This document shows, piece after piece, positions 1-8,192 of a stretch of 64,000 bases of DNA. The notes beneath the pieces were generated by a model. That model was not told the origin of the DNA. It did not search any database and saw nothing but the letters and a program-made list of their open reading frames with translations. Made by a program: the position numbers and the translations under genes. The DNA comes from Afifellaceae bacterium (GTDB lineage Bacteria > Pseudomonadota > Alphaproteobacteria > Rhizobiales > Afifellaceae): assembly GCA_028284625.1 (NCBI GenBank), contig JANQRH010000022.1, positions 104,886 to 168,885 of the forward strand, read 5' to 3'. The number at the start of each line of letters is the position of its first letter. Position 1 is the stretch's first letter.

Positions 1-885
1 AAAGGGCGCCTCGTACATTGCTTCAAGTAGGCTGTAGTTCTGAAACAACACGCACGCGCCGTCGGATAGCGTAATAATCGGAGCGGCGTTGGTTTCGTTA
101 AACGCGCCTGGACTCACAAATTCCTCGTTTTTTCTAGTTCTTTCTAAGCTGAATGCAGATATAATGCGTTCGATAATTTCAATCTCAATATCGGCAACTG
201 CATCTACTTCTTGCGCAGTAAACTGAAAGCCTGGCAAGAAAGTCCATTCGGCGGGCGGCTTAGCGCGCATTGTTTCGCGGAGACCGAGAAGTTTCTGTAG
301 CTGTAACTCATGTAAAGCTTTGGCAAAAAGACTAGCTTGATCGATTGTGAAACCGACGTGCGATGTAAGCCAGTCGTCGTCGGCTCTGTATTTTGCTGGC
401 GCCAACTCACGATATTGGAAGTCGTAGGCGGATTCACTCCCGTAGAACATCGGTTCCCGCAAACCGTCCGCGGTGCTAAATGGGCTAGGGCTAGTTTGAT
501 CTGATTTTCTGGAGTTACGCGCGGCGGCCTCGAACGCCGCCCACCACGGCTTCTGGAGGCTCATCTGCATTTCATGCAGCAGTGCTTCCGATCGGTCTAC
601 GTATCCTTGGAGAACTTGGGGCGGAGGGATCGTGGTGTTTATCTCGCCTTTGGCCATTAGACCGATTAGAGTTGAAATCTCGGTCCTTGTTAGGTGGTCG
701 CGAGAGTACTGGGGTCGTACATCGTCTTCGGTGACCTGATCACCGGCAAACCGAATAAGATTATCGCGCCAACAAAAGTAAGCAATTGCGTGTAGATATC
801 CAGGGGAGCAGCATAGGCTTTGCAGCTCGTCGAAAACAACACTTTCGTTGCGAGCGTTTGCCGGCGTGATGTTCTTTTTGTCCAT
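1..885 (-). CDS. Hypothetical protein, partial at the left edge
   Basis: An uninterrupted minus-strand frame runs from an ATG at 885 off the left edge (295 codons seen, no stop reached). The product starts MDKKNITPANARNE and reads like a real soluble protein, with a Trp pair in KPWWAAFE and an acidic stretch VDAVADIEIEIIERII near residue 235. I see no signal peptide, no membrane segment and no motif I can name, so no function is assigned. The ATG has no clear ribosome binding site; an in-frame GTG at 963 is another possible start but lies inside the predicted lepA terminator. Base composition is visibly more AT-rich than in the neighbours and codon use is mixed (many ATA, CTA, TTA, AGA), which suggests horizontal acquisition. 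Confidence 0.6.
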   Translation of the reverse strand, partial: MDKKNITPANARNESVVFDELQSLCCSPGYLHAIAYFCWRDNLIRFAGDQVTEDDVRPQYSRDHLTRTEISTLIGLMAKGEINTTIPPPQVLQGYVDRSEALLHEMQMSLQKPWWAAFEAAARNSRKSDQTSPSPFSTADGLREPMFYGSESAYDFQYRELAPAKYRADDDWLTSHVGFTIDQASLFAKALHELQLQKLLGLRETMRAKPPAEWTFLPGFQFTAQEVDAVADIEIEIIERIISAFSLERTRKNEEFVSPGAFNETNAAPIITLSDGACVLFQNYSLLEAMYEAPF

Positions 886-946
886 CGGCCGCTGTCCAGT
901 TGCAGCGTAGGGGGAAGCACGATAGCAGCTCCTGCCGTCGGTCTCG

Positions 947-971
947 CAAAAAAGTACCGACACTAGGTACT
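947..971 (-). terminator. Rho-independent terminator of lepA
   Basis: Read on the minus strand, AGTACC, a 7-nt loop and GGTACT form a 6-bp hairpin followed directly by a run of six T. It begins 36 bases after the lepA stop codon and has the order expected of an intrinsic terminator. The stem is short, so termination may be partial. Confidence 0.6.
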
Positions 972-1006
972 AGCGATTTCGGCCTTGCTGATGGTATCGC
1001 GGTGGC

Positions 1007-2824
1007 TCACCCCTCCATCTTCAGCGCGGCGATGAACGCCTCCTGCGGGATCTCCACCTTGCCGAACTGGCGCATGCGCTTCTTGCCTTCCTTCTGCTTC
1101 TCCAGAAGCTTGCGCTTCCGCGTCACGTCGCCGCCGTAGCACTTGGCGGTCACGTCCTTCCTGAGCGCCGAGATGGTCTCGCGCGCGATCACCTTGGCGC
1201 CGATCGCCGCCTGGATCGGTATCTTGAAGAGGTGCTGCGGGATCAGCTCCTTCAGCTTCTCCGCCATGGCGCGGCCGCGGCGCTCCGCTTGTGAGCGATG
1301 CACGAGCATGGAGAGCGCATCGACCGGCTCACCGTTCACCAGGATCGACATCTTGACGAGATCGCCCTCCTGATAGCCGGTGATATGATAGTCGAAGCTG
1401 GCATAGCCCTTCGACACGCTCTTCAGCCGGTCGTAGAAATCGAAGACGACCTCGTTCAGCGGCAAATCGTATTGCACCATGGCGCGGCTCCCCACATAGG
1501 AGAGCTCCACCTGAACGCCGCGCCGCTCCTGGCAGAGTTTTAGGACCGCGCCGAGATATTCATCCGGCGTCAGGATCGTGGCGCGGATCCACGGCTCCTC
1601 GATCTCGCGGATCTTCACCACATCCGGCATGTCGGCGGGGTTGTGCAGCTCCATCTCGGAGCCGTCGTTGAGGCTGATCTTGTAGATGACCGACGGCGCG
1701 GTGGCGATCAGGTCGAGGTCGAACTCGCGCGCCAGGCGCTCCTGGATGATCTCCAGGTGAAGCAGGCCTAAGAATCCGCAGCGGAAGCCGAAGCCGAGCG
1801 CGGCCGACGTCTCCATCTCGTAGGAGAAGCTGGCGTCGTTCAGCCGGAGCTTGGCGATGGCTGCGCGGAGCGCCTCAAAGTCCGCCGCATCGACGGGAAA
1901 GATGCCGCAGAACACGACCGGTTGCGCCGGACGAAAGCCGGGCAGCGCCTCCGCCGTCGGCTTGCGGTCCGCCGTAATCGTGTCACCAACCCTTGTATCC
2001 GCAACCTCCTTGATGGAGGCGGTGAGGAAGCCAATCTCGCCCGGGCCCAGTTCGCCGATATCCACCATCTTCGGCGTGAAGATGCCGACACGGTCGACGT
2101 CGTAGCGCGCGCCGGTGCCGAGCATGCGGATCGCCTCGCCCTTCTTCAAGACGCCATCGACGATGCGGATGAGCACGACCACGCCGAGATAGGGGTCGTA
2201 CCAGGAATCGACCAGAAGCGCCTTCAGCGGTGCGGCCGGATCGCCGCCGAGCTTGCCCTTCGATGGCGGCGGCAGGCGGGTGACGATCGCCTCCAGCACG
2301 TCCTCAATGCCAAGCCCGGTCTTGGCGGAGATCGCCACCGCGTCGGAGGCGTCGAGGCCCACCACCTCCTCGATCTGCTCCTTGATGCGCTCCGGCTCGG
2401 CGGCCGGCAGGTCGATCTTGTTCAGGACCGGCACGATCTCGTGATCGTTGTCGATCGCCTGATAGACATTGGCGAGCGTCTGCGCCTCCACGCCCTGGCT
2501 TGCATCGACGACGAGTAGCGAGCCCTCGCAGGCGGCGAGCGAGCGGTTCACCTCGTAGGCGAAATCGACATGGCCCGGCGTGTCGATGAGGTTCAACGCA
2601 TATTCGACGCCGTCCTTGGCGCGATATCTGAGGCGCACGGTCTGCGCCTTGATGGTGATGCCGCGCTCGCGCTCGATCTCCATGGAATCGAGCACTTGCT
2701 CCTTCATCTCGCGGAGATCGAGCCCGCCGGTCATCTGGATCAGCCGGTCGGCGAGCGTCGACTTGCCGTGGTCGATATGCGCGATGATGGCGAAGTTGCG
2801 GATATTGTCGAGCGCGGTGGTCAT
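1007..2824 (-). CDS. lepA: Elongation factor 4 (LepA), translational GTPase
   Basis: LepA is a ribosome-binding GTPase that acts on elongating ribosomes and is linked to back-translocation and to 30S assembly. The 605-residue product matches the usual length of about 600. The G1 loop AHIDHGKS is at residues 15-22, the G3 motif DTPGH at 81-85 and the G4 motif NKID at 135-138. EF-G-like domains follow, then the LepA-specific C-terminal domain with its basic tail ([20 protein letters not shown]). It is transcribed alone and ends at a hairpin terminator at 947-971. No truncation or frameshift is visible. The identification is secure because the C-terminal domain separates LepA from EF-G and TypA. 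Confidence 0.98.
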   Translation of the reverse strand: MTTALDNIRNFAIIAHIDHGKSTLADRLIQMTGGLDLREMKEQVLDSMEIERERGITIKAQTVRLRYRAKDGVEYALNLIDTPGHVDFAYEVNRSLAACEGSLLVVDASQGVEAQTLANVYQAIDNDHEIVPVLNKIDLPAAEPERIKEQIEEVVGLDASDAVAISAKTGLGIEDVLEAIVTRLPPPSKGKLGGDPAAPLKALLVDSWYDPYLGVVVLIRIVDGVLKKGEAIRMLGTGARYDVDRVGIFTPKMVDIGELGPGEIGFLTASIKEVADTRVGDTITADRKPTAEALPGFRPAQPVVFCGIFPVDAADFEALRAAIAKLRLNDASFSYEMETSAALGFGFRCGFLGLLHLEIIQERLAREFDLDLIATAPSVIYKISLNDGSEMELHNPADMPDVVKIREIEEPWIRATILTPDEYLGAVLKLCQERRGVQVELSYVGSRAMVQYDLPLNEVVFDFYDRLKSVSKGYASFDYHITGYQEGDLVKMSILVNGEPVDALSMLVHRSQAERRGRAMAEKLKELIPQHLFKIPIQAAIGAKVIARETISALRKDVTAKCYGGDVTRKRKLLEKQKEGKKRMRQFGKVEIPQEAFIAALKMEG

Positions 2825-2905
2825 GGGGGCGCATGTAGCATGCGCGCCGCCGCTGGCAAGCCGCTCAAAGGCCGCGCGCGAGGCGCAGCCAAGCGCGGCG
2901 TTAAG

Positions 2906-2922
2906 GTTAATGAACCATTAAC
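2906..2922. repeat. GTTAATG-AAC-CATTAAC inverted repeat upstream of lepA
   Basis: A perfect 7-bp inverted repeat with a 3-base spacer lies about 80 bp upstream of the lepA start, between lepA and the tRNA-like gene. TTAACCATTAA-type strings are frequent in alphaproteobacterial intergenic DNA, so this may be a common motif rather than a specific operator. The rest of 2825-2958 shows no gene. Confidence 0.35.
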
Positions 2923-2943
2923 AATGCTCACGCCCGCGTGATC

Positions 2944-2949
2944 TATAGT
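2944..2949 (+). promoter_or_regulatory. Putative -10 element of the tRNA-like gene
   Basis: TATAGT lies 9 bases before the first base of the mature tRNA-like sequence, a normal position for a -10 box. A TTAACA at 2918-2923 could be the -35 element, but the 20-base spacer is longer than ideal. This supports the tRNA-like gene being transcribed. Confidence 0.4.
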
Positions 2950-2958
2950 GTGGGACAC

Positions 2959-3036
2959 GGCCCGGTGGGGGAGCGGCTCACCCGACGGTGGTGCAACACC
3001 GCAGAGGCTTGGTTCGACTCCAAGCCCGGGCCTCCA
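2959..3036 (+). tRNA. tRNA-Cys-like gene (anticodon GCA), non-canonical shape
   Basis: The 78-base sequence has a perfect 7-bp acceptor stem (GGCCCGG/CCGGGCC), T8, a D-arm with AGCGG in the loop, a TTCGACT T-loop, T as discriminator base and an encoded CCA. Discriminator T and anticodon GCA (2993-2995, after T33 and before A37) are cysteine identity features. Two parts are unusual. The T-stem can form 6 pairs (GCTTGG/CCAAGC), giving a 7+6 = 13-bp acceptor/T branch instead of 12. The anticodon arm pairs CGGTG with CACCG, leaving a 6-base loop, or 4 bp with an 8-base loop. It could be a functional atypical tRNA-Cys, a minor isoacceptor or a decaying copy. Confidence 0.65.
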
Positions 3037-3133
3037 AAATCTCACGGCCGCGACGCGCGAAGCAAGCGTTGGCGTTTTGTGGGCGCGACCATCGCCGAAG
3101 CGACAGCCGCGCCTCTCTTTGTTGGAGCCGACC

Positions 3134-3616
3134 TCAGTTCGGCAGCACGACCGTATCGATGACGTGAATGACGCCGTTGTCGGCCTCAATGTCGGCGGTC
3201 ACGACGTTGGCGCCGTCGACCATGACGCCGTCGGTCGCGTTGACGTCCAGCTCGCCGCCCTGAACCGTCTCAACCATCATCTTCTTGCCGGCGATGTCGC
3301 CCGACATCACTTTGCCCGGCACGACGTGATAGGTGAGAATGGCAACCAGCTCGTCCTTGTTCTCCGGCTCCAGCAGCGACTCCACCGTACCTTCCGGCAG
3401 CTTGGCGAAGGCTTCGTCGGTCGGCGCGAAGACCGTGAACGGCCCTTCGCCCTTCAGCGTGTCGGCGAGCCCGGCGGCCTTGACGGCTGCAATCAGCGTC
3501 TCGAACTGACCGGCCTCCATGGCGGTGTCGACGATGTCGGCCGCATATGCCGGGAGAGCGGCAAGGGTCAGCGGTACCGATACGGCAGCGGCGATCAGCG
3601 ATTTGCGAATGGTCAT
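3134..3616 (-). CDS. Secreted fasciclin (FAS1) domain protein
   Basis: The 160-residue product has a Sec signal peptide (MTIRKS, hydrophobic core, cut after ALPAYA near residue 25) followed by one FAS1 domain. The family-defining strings are [15 protein letters not shown] and, at the C-terminus, [16 protein letters not shown]1 proteins are exported adhesion or matrix proteins; the exact ligand is unknown. The start at 3616 was chosen because the signal peptide begins there and AAGGAG stands 10 bases upstream; the frame itself stays open to 3862. It is a single-gene unit on the same strand as the autotransporter upstream of it. Confidence 0.9.
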   Translation of the reverse strand: MTIRKSLIAAAVSVPLTLAALPAYAADIVDTAMEAGQFETLIAAVKAAGLADTLKGEGPFTVFAPTDEAFAKLPEGTVESLLEPENKDELVAILTYHVVPGKVMSGDIAGKKMMVETVQGGELDVNATDGVMVDGANVVTADIEADNGVIHVIDTVVLPN

Positions 3617-3924
3617 CTTCGTACATCTCCTTAAGGGACTAACAATCACCTCGGGGGGCGGGTGACGAAGCGGACTACGGTCGCCGACCGAAATCGGATC
3701 ACGCGCGCGAAGCGACCTTCGGTCGCGCCGCCGGTTGGTAACGAGAAACGCGGGACGGCGTGGAGCGGGAAGAGGCGGGCCGATGCATGGTCGCCCAAAT
3801 CCGCGCCCGCACAAAAACAATGATGCAGGGCCCCGACTCAAGCACCACAAACCGGCCGTCACCGCTGATCGAAGGAAAATTGCTGGTTAAGTTTGCCTGC
3901 AACCGCGATTCGGTGAAGCTGACC
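3617..3924. other. Intergenic region, no gene recognised
   Basis: This 308-bp gap separates the fasciclin gene from the autotransporter. It holds the fasciclin ribosome binding site and a perfect GCGACC-TTC-GGTCGC hairpin at 3712-3726, which has no T tract on either strand and so is not a convincing terminator. The open frames here are extensions or shadows without coding character. Confidence 0.5.
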
Positions 3925-6594
3925 TCAGTTGAGCGGAAGGACAAATCCGAGCTTGCCACCATACGTCTCGAAATTGCTGTCACCGAGGCCGTCATAGAAG
4001 CCCGAGGCTTCGAAGCGGGTGCCGTTCCCGCCGTGATAGGTAACGCCGCCAGTCATCCTCGCCCGCAGAGTATCGGCAGCGGTTGCTAATCCACCGAGCA
4101 CCTTGCCGTCTTTGTCGAAGTCGAACACGCCGGTCATGCCAAGATGCGGCTCAATGTAGCCGCCGTCGGCGAAGCCCATGCGATAACCGACCTCCGGCCC
4201 GAAAGTGGCACGTCCGAGCGCGACAGTCTGGCTCGGAATCGCAAATCCATTGCTGTCGGTATAGCTGTGCTGCTCCTCCTGAAAATAGACAATCCCGGCA
4301 GTCGGGCTGAACCGCCACTGCCCTGCATGGAACCGGCCCTCCACCTTGCCGCTTGCCAGCCAGCGCGTGGTGTCGAAGCCGTCGGTGTAGGTGGCAAACG
4401 GTGAAACGTGGTTGTCCGACATGCCCCAGGCGCCGCGCGCCTGGACGTAGAGGTTTTGGCCCAGCCTACCCACTACGTAGGGGCCTGCCATCCAACCGGT
4501 ACCGTCGGCGCCGATATTGGTGTTGGTGTCTTCCTCGTCGGTCCAGTCGAACTGAGCGAGAAATCCGAGCAGCAGATTGGGACGCGCCCTAAACTCCCCC
4601 CCGACGTAAAGCAAGCCGAAGTGACCCTCGGTGTCGGCTCCAGCCGCGCTGTCGTTGTAGCCGCTGAACGTGCCTTCCGCCCAGATGTCGAAGCGAGGCG
4701 CGCCGGGCTCTACCATACTCGCTGCCTCCAGATAGCCGAGCGACGAAAGGGTATGCCTCGTCTCTTCACCATCGCCAGCTTGCGCCGCATAAGCCAAGTG
4801 AGACAGCCGTGTTGAGAAGCTGAACTCTGCCCCTTCGGGATCATAGCTGGCGTTCACGTCCAGCGGCAGGCTAGAGCCAGCAGGACCGTCGAAATGCGAC
4901 GTCAAATCGGGGTCGCTAATGGTGATCTGATCGGCACGTCGGTTCATGAAGTTTCGTATGACTTCTCGCGTCTGACTGATGATCCGGGCGGCGTTCTCGC
5001 CCACAACTATCATTGCCGTAGCGAGGCCGGAATCGCCAAACGAAGAGGTCAGATTGCCGCTGACGTTCTCGAATGTCCCAACCGAAGTGCCGGCAACATC
5101 CACCTGCACCGTGCAAGCACCACTAGCCGGCGCGCTGCCGCCCGTGTAGCTAACCACAGTGCTACCGGGCGCGGCTGTCAAAGTTCCGCCAGCGCAGGTG
5201 GTACCAGCGTTGGGTGGTGTTGCGACCACCAATCCAACTGGAAAGTTGTCGGTGAAATCGAGAGCTGTCGCCGCAGCCGCGTTGGTACTGTTGTCAATGG
5301 TGAAGGTCAGCGTGGACGGGACACCGACATCGACCGGATTTGGTGAAAACGCTTTGACAAATCCGGGGGCATTCACTCCGACCGCGATTGTGGCTGTGGC
5401 GCTTCCGGAACTACCGAAGGTCGAGACGAGATCTCCGGATGTGTTGGTGAAGCTGCCGACTGTCGTGCCGGTTACGTCGACCTCAACCGTGCATACGGCG
5501 TTCCGAAAGACTGCACCCTGAGAATAGCTGATAGAATTTCCGCCTGGCGTCGCAGTTATCATCCCCCCAGCTGTGCCAGCTGTACAAGTTTCGGAGGCAT
5601 TGGCTGGGGTCGCTACCGCCAGTCCAGAAGGTAAAACATCTTTGAAGTTGACGTTGAAGGCCTCTGTTCCGTTGGCTGTGTTGTCAATTGTGAAGTTGAG
5701 CGTCGAGACGCCGCCAACGTCGATATTGTCCGGGGTGAACGCTTTAGAGAAGCCAAGGGTGAAAGACGGTTCTACAACGTCGAGTGTCGCGGTGGCCGGG
5801 CCGTGATTACCGAGGGAAGAAGTAAGGTCGCCTGTCGTGTTGACATAGCTGCCGGGCGCATCCGGGGTTATGTCGACTCTGATTACGCAGGTGGAGCCTG
5901 CTGGAGCTTCCCCGCCAGTGTAACTTACGAAATTCGCTCCGGGTGTAGCCGTTAGCGTGCCCCCAACACAAACAGATAGAGCATTAGGATTTGTTGCTAC
6001 TTTTAAGCCGGCTGGGAAGTTGTCCGTGAAGTCCAGTTCCTTCGCCGGTGTTCGTTGGTGTGTGTTATCCACCTGAAAGACCATCGTCACCTGCGAGCCC
6101 GCCACCGCCGGGTTCGGTCCGAACACCTTTGTGAAACCCACACCCCCCCGAACGGCCAAAAAGGCCCTAGCACGCCCCGAATTGCCGGCTGAGGACGTCA
6201 GATCGCCACTGACGTTTAAGTAACTGCCAAGCGCGGGCGACACGATGTCTACAAAGACCGTGCAAGAAGAGCGCGCTGGGACGGTGCCGCCGGTGTAGGT
6301 CACCGACCCTGTTCCAGCTACCGCCGTCAGCGTGCCGCCTATGCAAGTCGTGCCAGCATTAGGCGGTGTCGCGACCACAAGCCTCGCCGGAAGGTTGTCC
6401 GTGAAATCGAGACCTGTCGCCGCCAGCGCTCTGCCACGATTGTTGATGGTAAAGGTCAGCGTCGTTGCCTCGCGGACAGGAACCGGATTAGGCGAGAACG
6501 ACTTGTCGAAAGAGGGCTGTGCCGCTGCCGGCTGGAGGAGGAGCCAGCCGCAAACGGTGAACACCGAGACCCGAAGAAGACCGCTTCCAATCAC
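3925..6594 (-). CDS. Autotransporter with four DUF11-like repeats
   Basis: The 889-residue product has a signal peptide (about 1-25, ending PAAAQP), then four repeats of about 120 residues between roughly 27 and 530. Each repeat starts like F-SPNPV, continues with LTFTIDN and LDFTDNFP, and contains a conserved Cys pair. After a linker with SYDPEGAEFSFSTRLSHLA, residues from about 630 to the end form a beta-barrel of autotransporter type (alternating strands such as FDIWAEGTFSGY and YVQARGAWGM), ending FVLPLN. The repeats resemble the Ig-like DUF11 family and are likely displayed on the cell surface after barrel insertion. The start is a GTG behind AGAGGGAAACTG. The last residue is Asn rather than the usual aromatic. 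Function is probably adhesion; the ligand is unknown. Confidence 0.8.
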   Translation of the reverse strand: MIGSGLLRVSVFTVCGWLLLQPAAAQPSFDKSFSPNPVPVREATTLTFTINNRGRALAATGLDFTDNLPARLVVATPPNAGTTCIGGTLTAVAGTGSVTYTGGTVPARSSCTVFVDIVSPALGSYLNVSGDLTSSAGNSGRARAFLAVRGGVGFTKVFGPNPAVAGSQVTMVFQVDNTHQRTPAKELDFTDNFPAGLKVATNPNALSVCVGGTLTATPGANFVSYTGGEAPAGSTCVIRVDITPDAPGSYVNTTGDLTSSLGNHGPATATLDVVEPSFTLGFSKAFTPDNIDVGGVSTLNFTIDNTANGTEAFNVNFKDVLPSGLAVATPANASETCTAGTAGGMITATPGGNSISYSQGAVFRNAVCTVEVDVTGTTVGSFTNTSGDLVSTFGSSGSATATIAVGVNAPGFVKAFSPNPVDVGVPSTLTFTIDNSTNAAAATALDFTDNFPVGLVVATPPNAGTTCAGGTLTAAPGSTVVSYTGGSAPASGACTVQVDVAGTSVGTFENVSGNLTSSFGDSGLATAMIVVGENAARIISQTREVIRNFMNRRADQITISDPDLTSHFDGPAGSSLPLDVNASYDPEGAEFSFSTRLSHLAYAAQAGDGEETRHTLSSLGYLEAASMVEPGAPRFDIWAEGTFSGYNDSAAGADTEGHFGLLYVGGEFRARPNLLLGFLAQFDWTDEEDTNTNIGADGTGWMAGPYVVGRLGQNLYVQARGAWGMSDNHVSPFATYTDGFDTTRWLASGKVEGRFHAGQWRFSPTAGIVYFQEEQHSYTDSNGFAIPSQTVALGRATFGPEVGYRMGFADGGYIEPHLGMTGVFDFDKDGKVLGGLATAADTLRARMTGGVTYHGGNGTRFEASGFYDGLGDSNFETYGGKLGFVLPLN

Positions 6595-6987
6595 CAGTTT
6601 CCCTCTCCCTGATCCTCTACCTGGACCACGTGGAGTTCAGCATAGCTTGTCCCGCCAGGGTTGCACCAGCCGATGACACACCCCTCGTATGACATTTCTC
6701 CTCGGCGTTGATCTGCGGACCGACTGCCAAGGCGCCGAGAGCGACTCAACCACATCTCCACTGACGACTCGCGCCTCAGCCTCGGATTGTTGGGCGTGCC
6801 CTCTCGCATTGACCCCTCACCCTCCCCCCTCTACAGCTTCGCCCTTGGATGGTTGTCCCAAGAGGGGCTGAAACGATCCCGGTGCGACCGACCCAAACCG
6901 GGGGTCAAGGCCGGGGCCGTCTCGGGAAGCCGGGCGCAAAAGGCGCCGCAGGCTGAGCCTCTCGCGAAACGCATAGGAGGCTTGCCC
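6595..6987. other. Leader region of the cobalamin cluster, no gene recognised
   Basis: This 393-bp gap lies between the divergent autotransporter and cobalamin genes and must contain both promoters. Its right half (about 6830-6960) is GC-rich and can form several hairpins. The stretch around 6860-6905 (GGGGCTGAAACGATCCCGGTG, then CAAACCG) loosely recalls the first part of a cobalamin riboswitch, but the conserved GCTGCCCCCGCAACTG core and the B12 box are not found. A strong AGGAGG at 6975-6980 serves the first gene. Confidence 0.4.
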
Positions 6988-7176
6988 ATGATCCGACTCA
7001 CCGCCCTTCCCGCTCTCGTTTTCGCTGCACCGGCGCTGGCGCATCCCGGCCATGTGGCTGAGCAGGCCGGCCATTCGCATTGGCTGGCGCTGGCGGCCGG
7101 TGGTGTCGCGGTGGCGATCGTCGCCGGCGGCTTGGTTTGGCGGAGCCTCAGGCGCCGGCGCCTCGCCCATGGATGA
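6988..7176 (+). CDS. Small His-containing membrane protein (DUF6732-like)
   Basis: The 62-residue protein has a signal-like N-terminus (MIRLTALPALVFAAPALA), a short periplasmic segment with HPGH and HSHW, one transmembrane helix (about 33-51) and a basic cytoplasmic tail (WRSLRRRRLAHG). The start at 6988 is set by AGGAGG seven bases upstream. It resembles the small DUF6732 proteins often found at the head of rhizobial cobalamin loci. The HPGH motif after a signal peptide also recalls nickel/cobalt permeases of the HupE type, so a role in cobalt handling is plausible but inferred. Its stop overlaps the start of cbiX, indicating coupled translation. Confidence 0.75.
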   Translation: MIRLTALPALVFAAPALAHPGHVAEQAGHSHWLALAAGGVAVAIVAGGLVWRSLRRRRLAHG

Positions 7177-8191
7177 ACCGAAGGGCGTTATGATCTGCGG
7201 CCATGGCAGCCGCGATCGCCGCGCCGTCTCAGAATTCGCCGCCCTGGCGGAGACGTTGACGAAGCGCTTCGACTGGCCGGTGGAGCACGGCTATCTGGAG
7301 TTCGCGCAGCCGGTCATCCGCGACGGCCTCGACAAACTCGTCGCCGGCGGCGCGCGGCACATCCTCGCCGTGCCGGGGGTGCTCTTTGCCGCGGGCCACG
7401 CCAAGAACGACATCCCGTCGGTGCTCAACACCTATCAGGCGACGCATGACGGTCTCAGGATCGAATATGGCCGCGAGCTCGGCCTCGATTCCCGCATGAT
7501 CCGCGCCGCCGGCGCACGCGTTGAGCAGGCGCTCGATGCGGCAGGGCGCGACGTGCCGGCCTCCGATACATTGCTTGTCGTCGTCGGACGCGGCGCATCC
7601 GATCCGGATGCCAATTCCAACGTGGCCAAGATCACCCGCCTTCTGTGGGAGGGTTTCGGGTTCGGCTGGGCGGAGACCGCCTATTCAGGCGTCACGTTTC
7701 CGCTGGTGGAGCCGGCGCTTGAGAAAGCCGCGCAGCTCGGCTTCCGCCGCATCATCGTCTTCCCCTATTTTCTCTTCACCGGCATCCTGGTGGAGCGCAT
7801 CTATGCGGCGACGGACGCTGTCGCAGCGCGGCATCCCGACATCGCCTTCTTCAAGGCGCCTTATCTCAACGACCATCCGCTGGTGGTCGATACGTTCGTT
7901 GAGCGCGTGCATGAAATCCTCACCGGCGCTAATCTGATGAACTGCCAGATGTGCAAATATCGCGAGCAGATCCTCGGCTTCGAGGCGGAGGTCGGATTGG
8001 CGCAGCAAAGCCATCACCATCACGTAGAAGGCATCGGCGTCGGCGGGCATGGGCATGACCATCACCACGACCATGGTCAGGCGCATCATCACGGCCATCA
8101 TCATGATCATGACGGCGCGGGCCACGCTCACCACCATCCTTATCCGCACGCCGATCATCCGCTGGGGCCGCGCTCGCTGAAGCGAGGCTGA
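7169..8191 (+). CDS. cbiX: Sirohydrochlorin cobaltochelatase CbiX with His-rich tail
   Basis: CbiX inserts cobalt into sirohydrochlorin (or a related early tetrapyrrole), the committed step of the cobalt-early cobalamin route. The 340-residue product has two chelatase half-domains. The first begins MICGHGSRDRRAV, with the active-site His in GHGSRD, and the second starts near residue 130 (LLVVVGRGASDPDAN). The C-terminal 50 residues contain more than 20 histidines (HHHH, HDHHHDHG, AHHHGHHH), which likely bind or store cobalt. A short Cys pair, NCQMCKYRE, precedes the tail. The ATG at 7169 overlaps the end of the preceding gene. It is cytoplasmic and first of the corrin-ring genes. Confidence 0.93.
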   Translation: MDEPKGVMICGHGSRDRRAVSEFAALAETLTKRFDWPVEHGYLEFAQPVIRDGLDKLVAGGARHILAVPGVLFAAGHAKNDIPSVLNTYQATHDGLRIEYGRELGLDSRMIRAAGARVEQALDAAGRDVPASDTLLVVVGRGASDPDANSNVAKITRLLWEGFGFGWAETAYSGVTFPLVEPALEKAAQLGFRRIIVFPYFLFTGILVERIYAATDAVAARHPDIAFFKAPYLNDHPLVVDTFVERVHEILTGANLMNCQMCKYREQILGFEAEVGLAQQSHHHHVEGIGVGGHGHDHHHDHGQAHHHGHHHDHDGAGHAHHHPYPHADHPLGPRSLKRG

Positions 8192-8192
8192 C

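Noticed and set aside
690..920. 76-residue minus-strand frame with a GTG behind CAGGAG
   Set aside because: The ribosome binding site is good but the frame overlaps the longer, natural-looking frame 1-885 and gives a short unlikely protein. I keep the long frame but note the doubt.
2959..3036. tmRNA acceptor piece or selenocysteine tRNA
   Set aside because: Both acceptor strands lie within 78 bases, so it is not a permuted tmRNA half. The anticodon is GCA rather than TCA and there is no long variable arm, so it is not tRNA-Sec.
3712..3726. Terminator between the fasciclin and autotransporter genes
   Set aside because: The GCGACC-TTC-GGTCGC hairpin has no T tract on either strand.
6830..6975. 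Cobalamin riboswitch as an annotated feature
   Set aside because: The conserved core and the B12 box are not found, so only a question is recorded and no feature is called.
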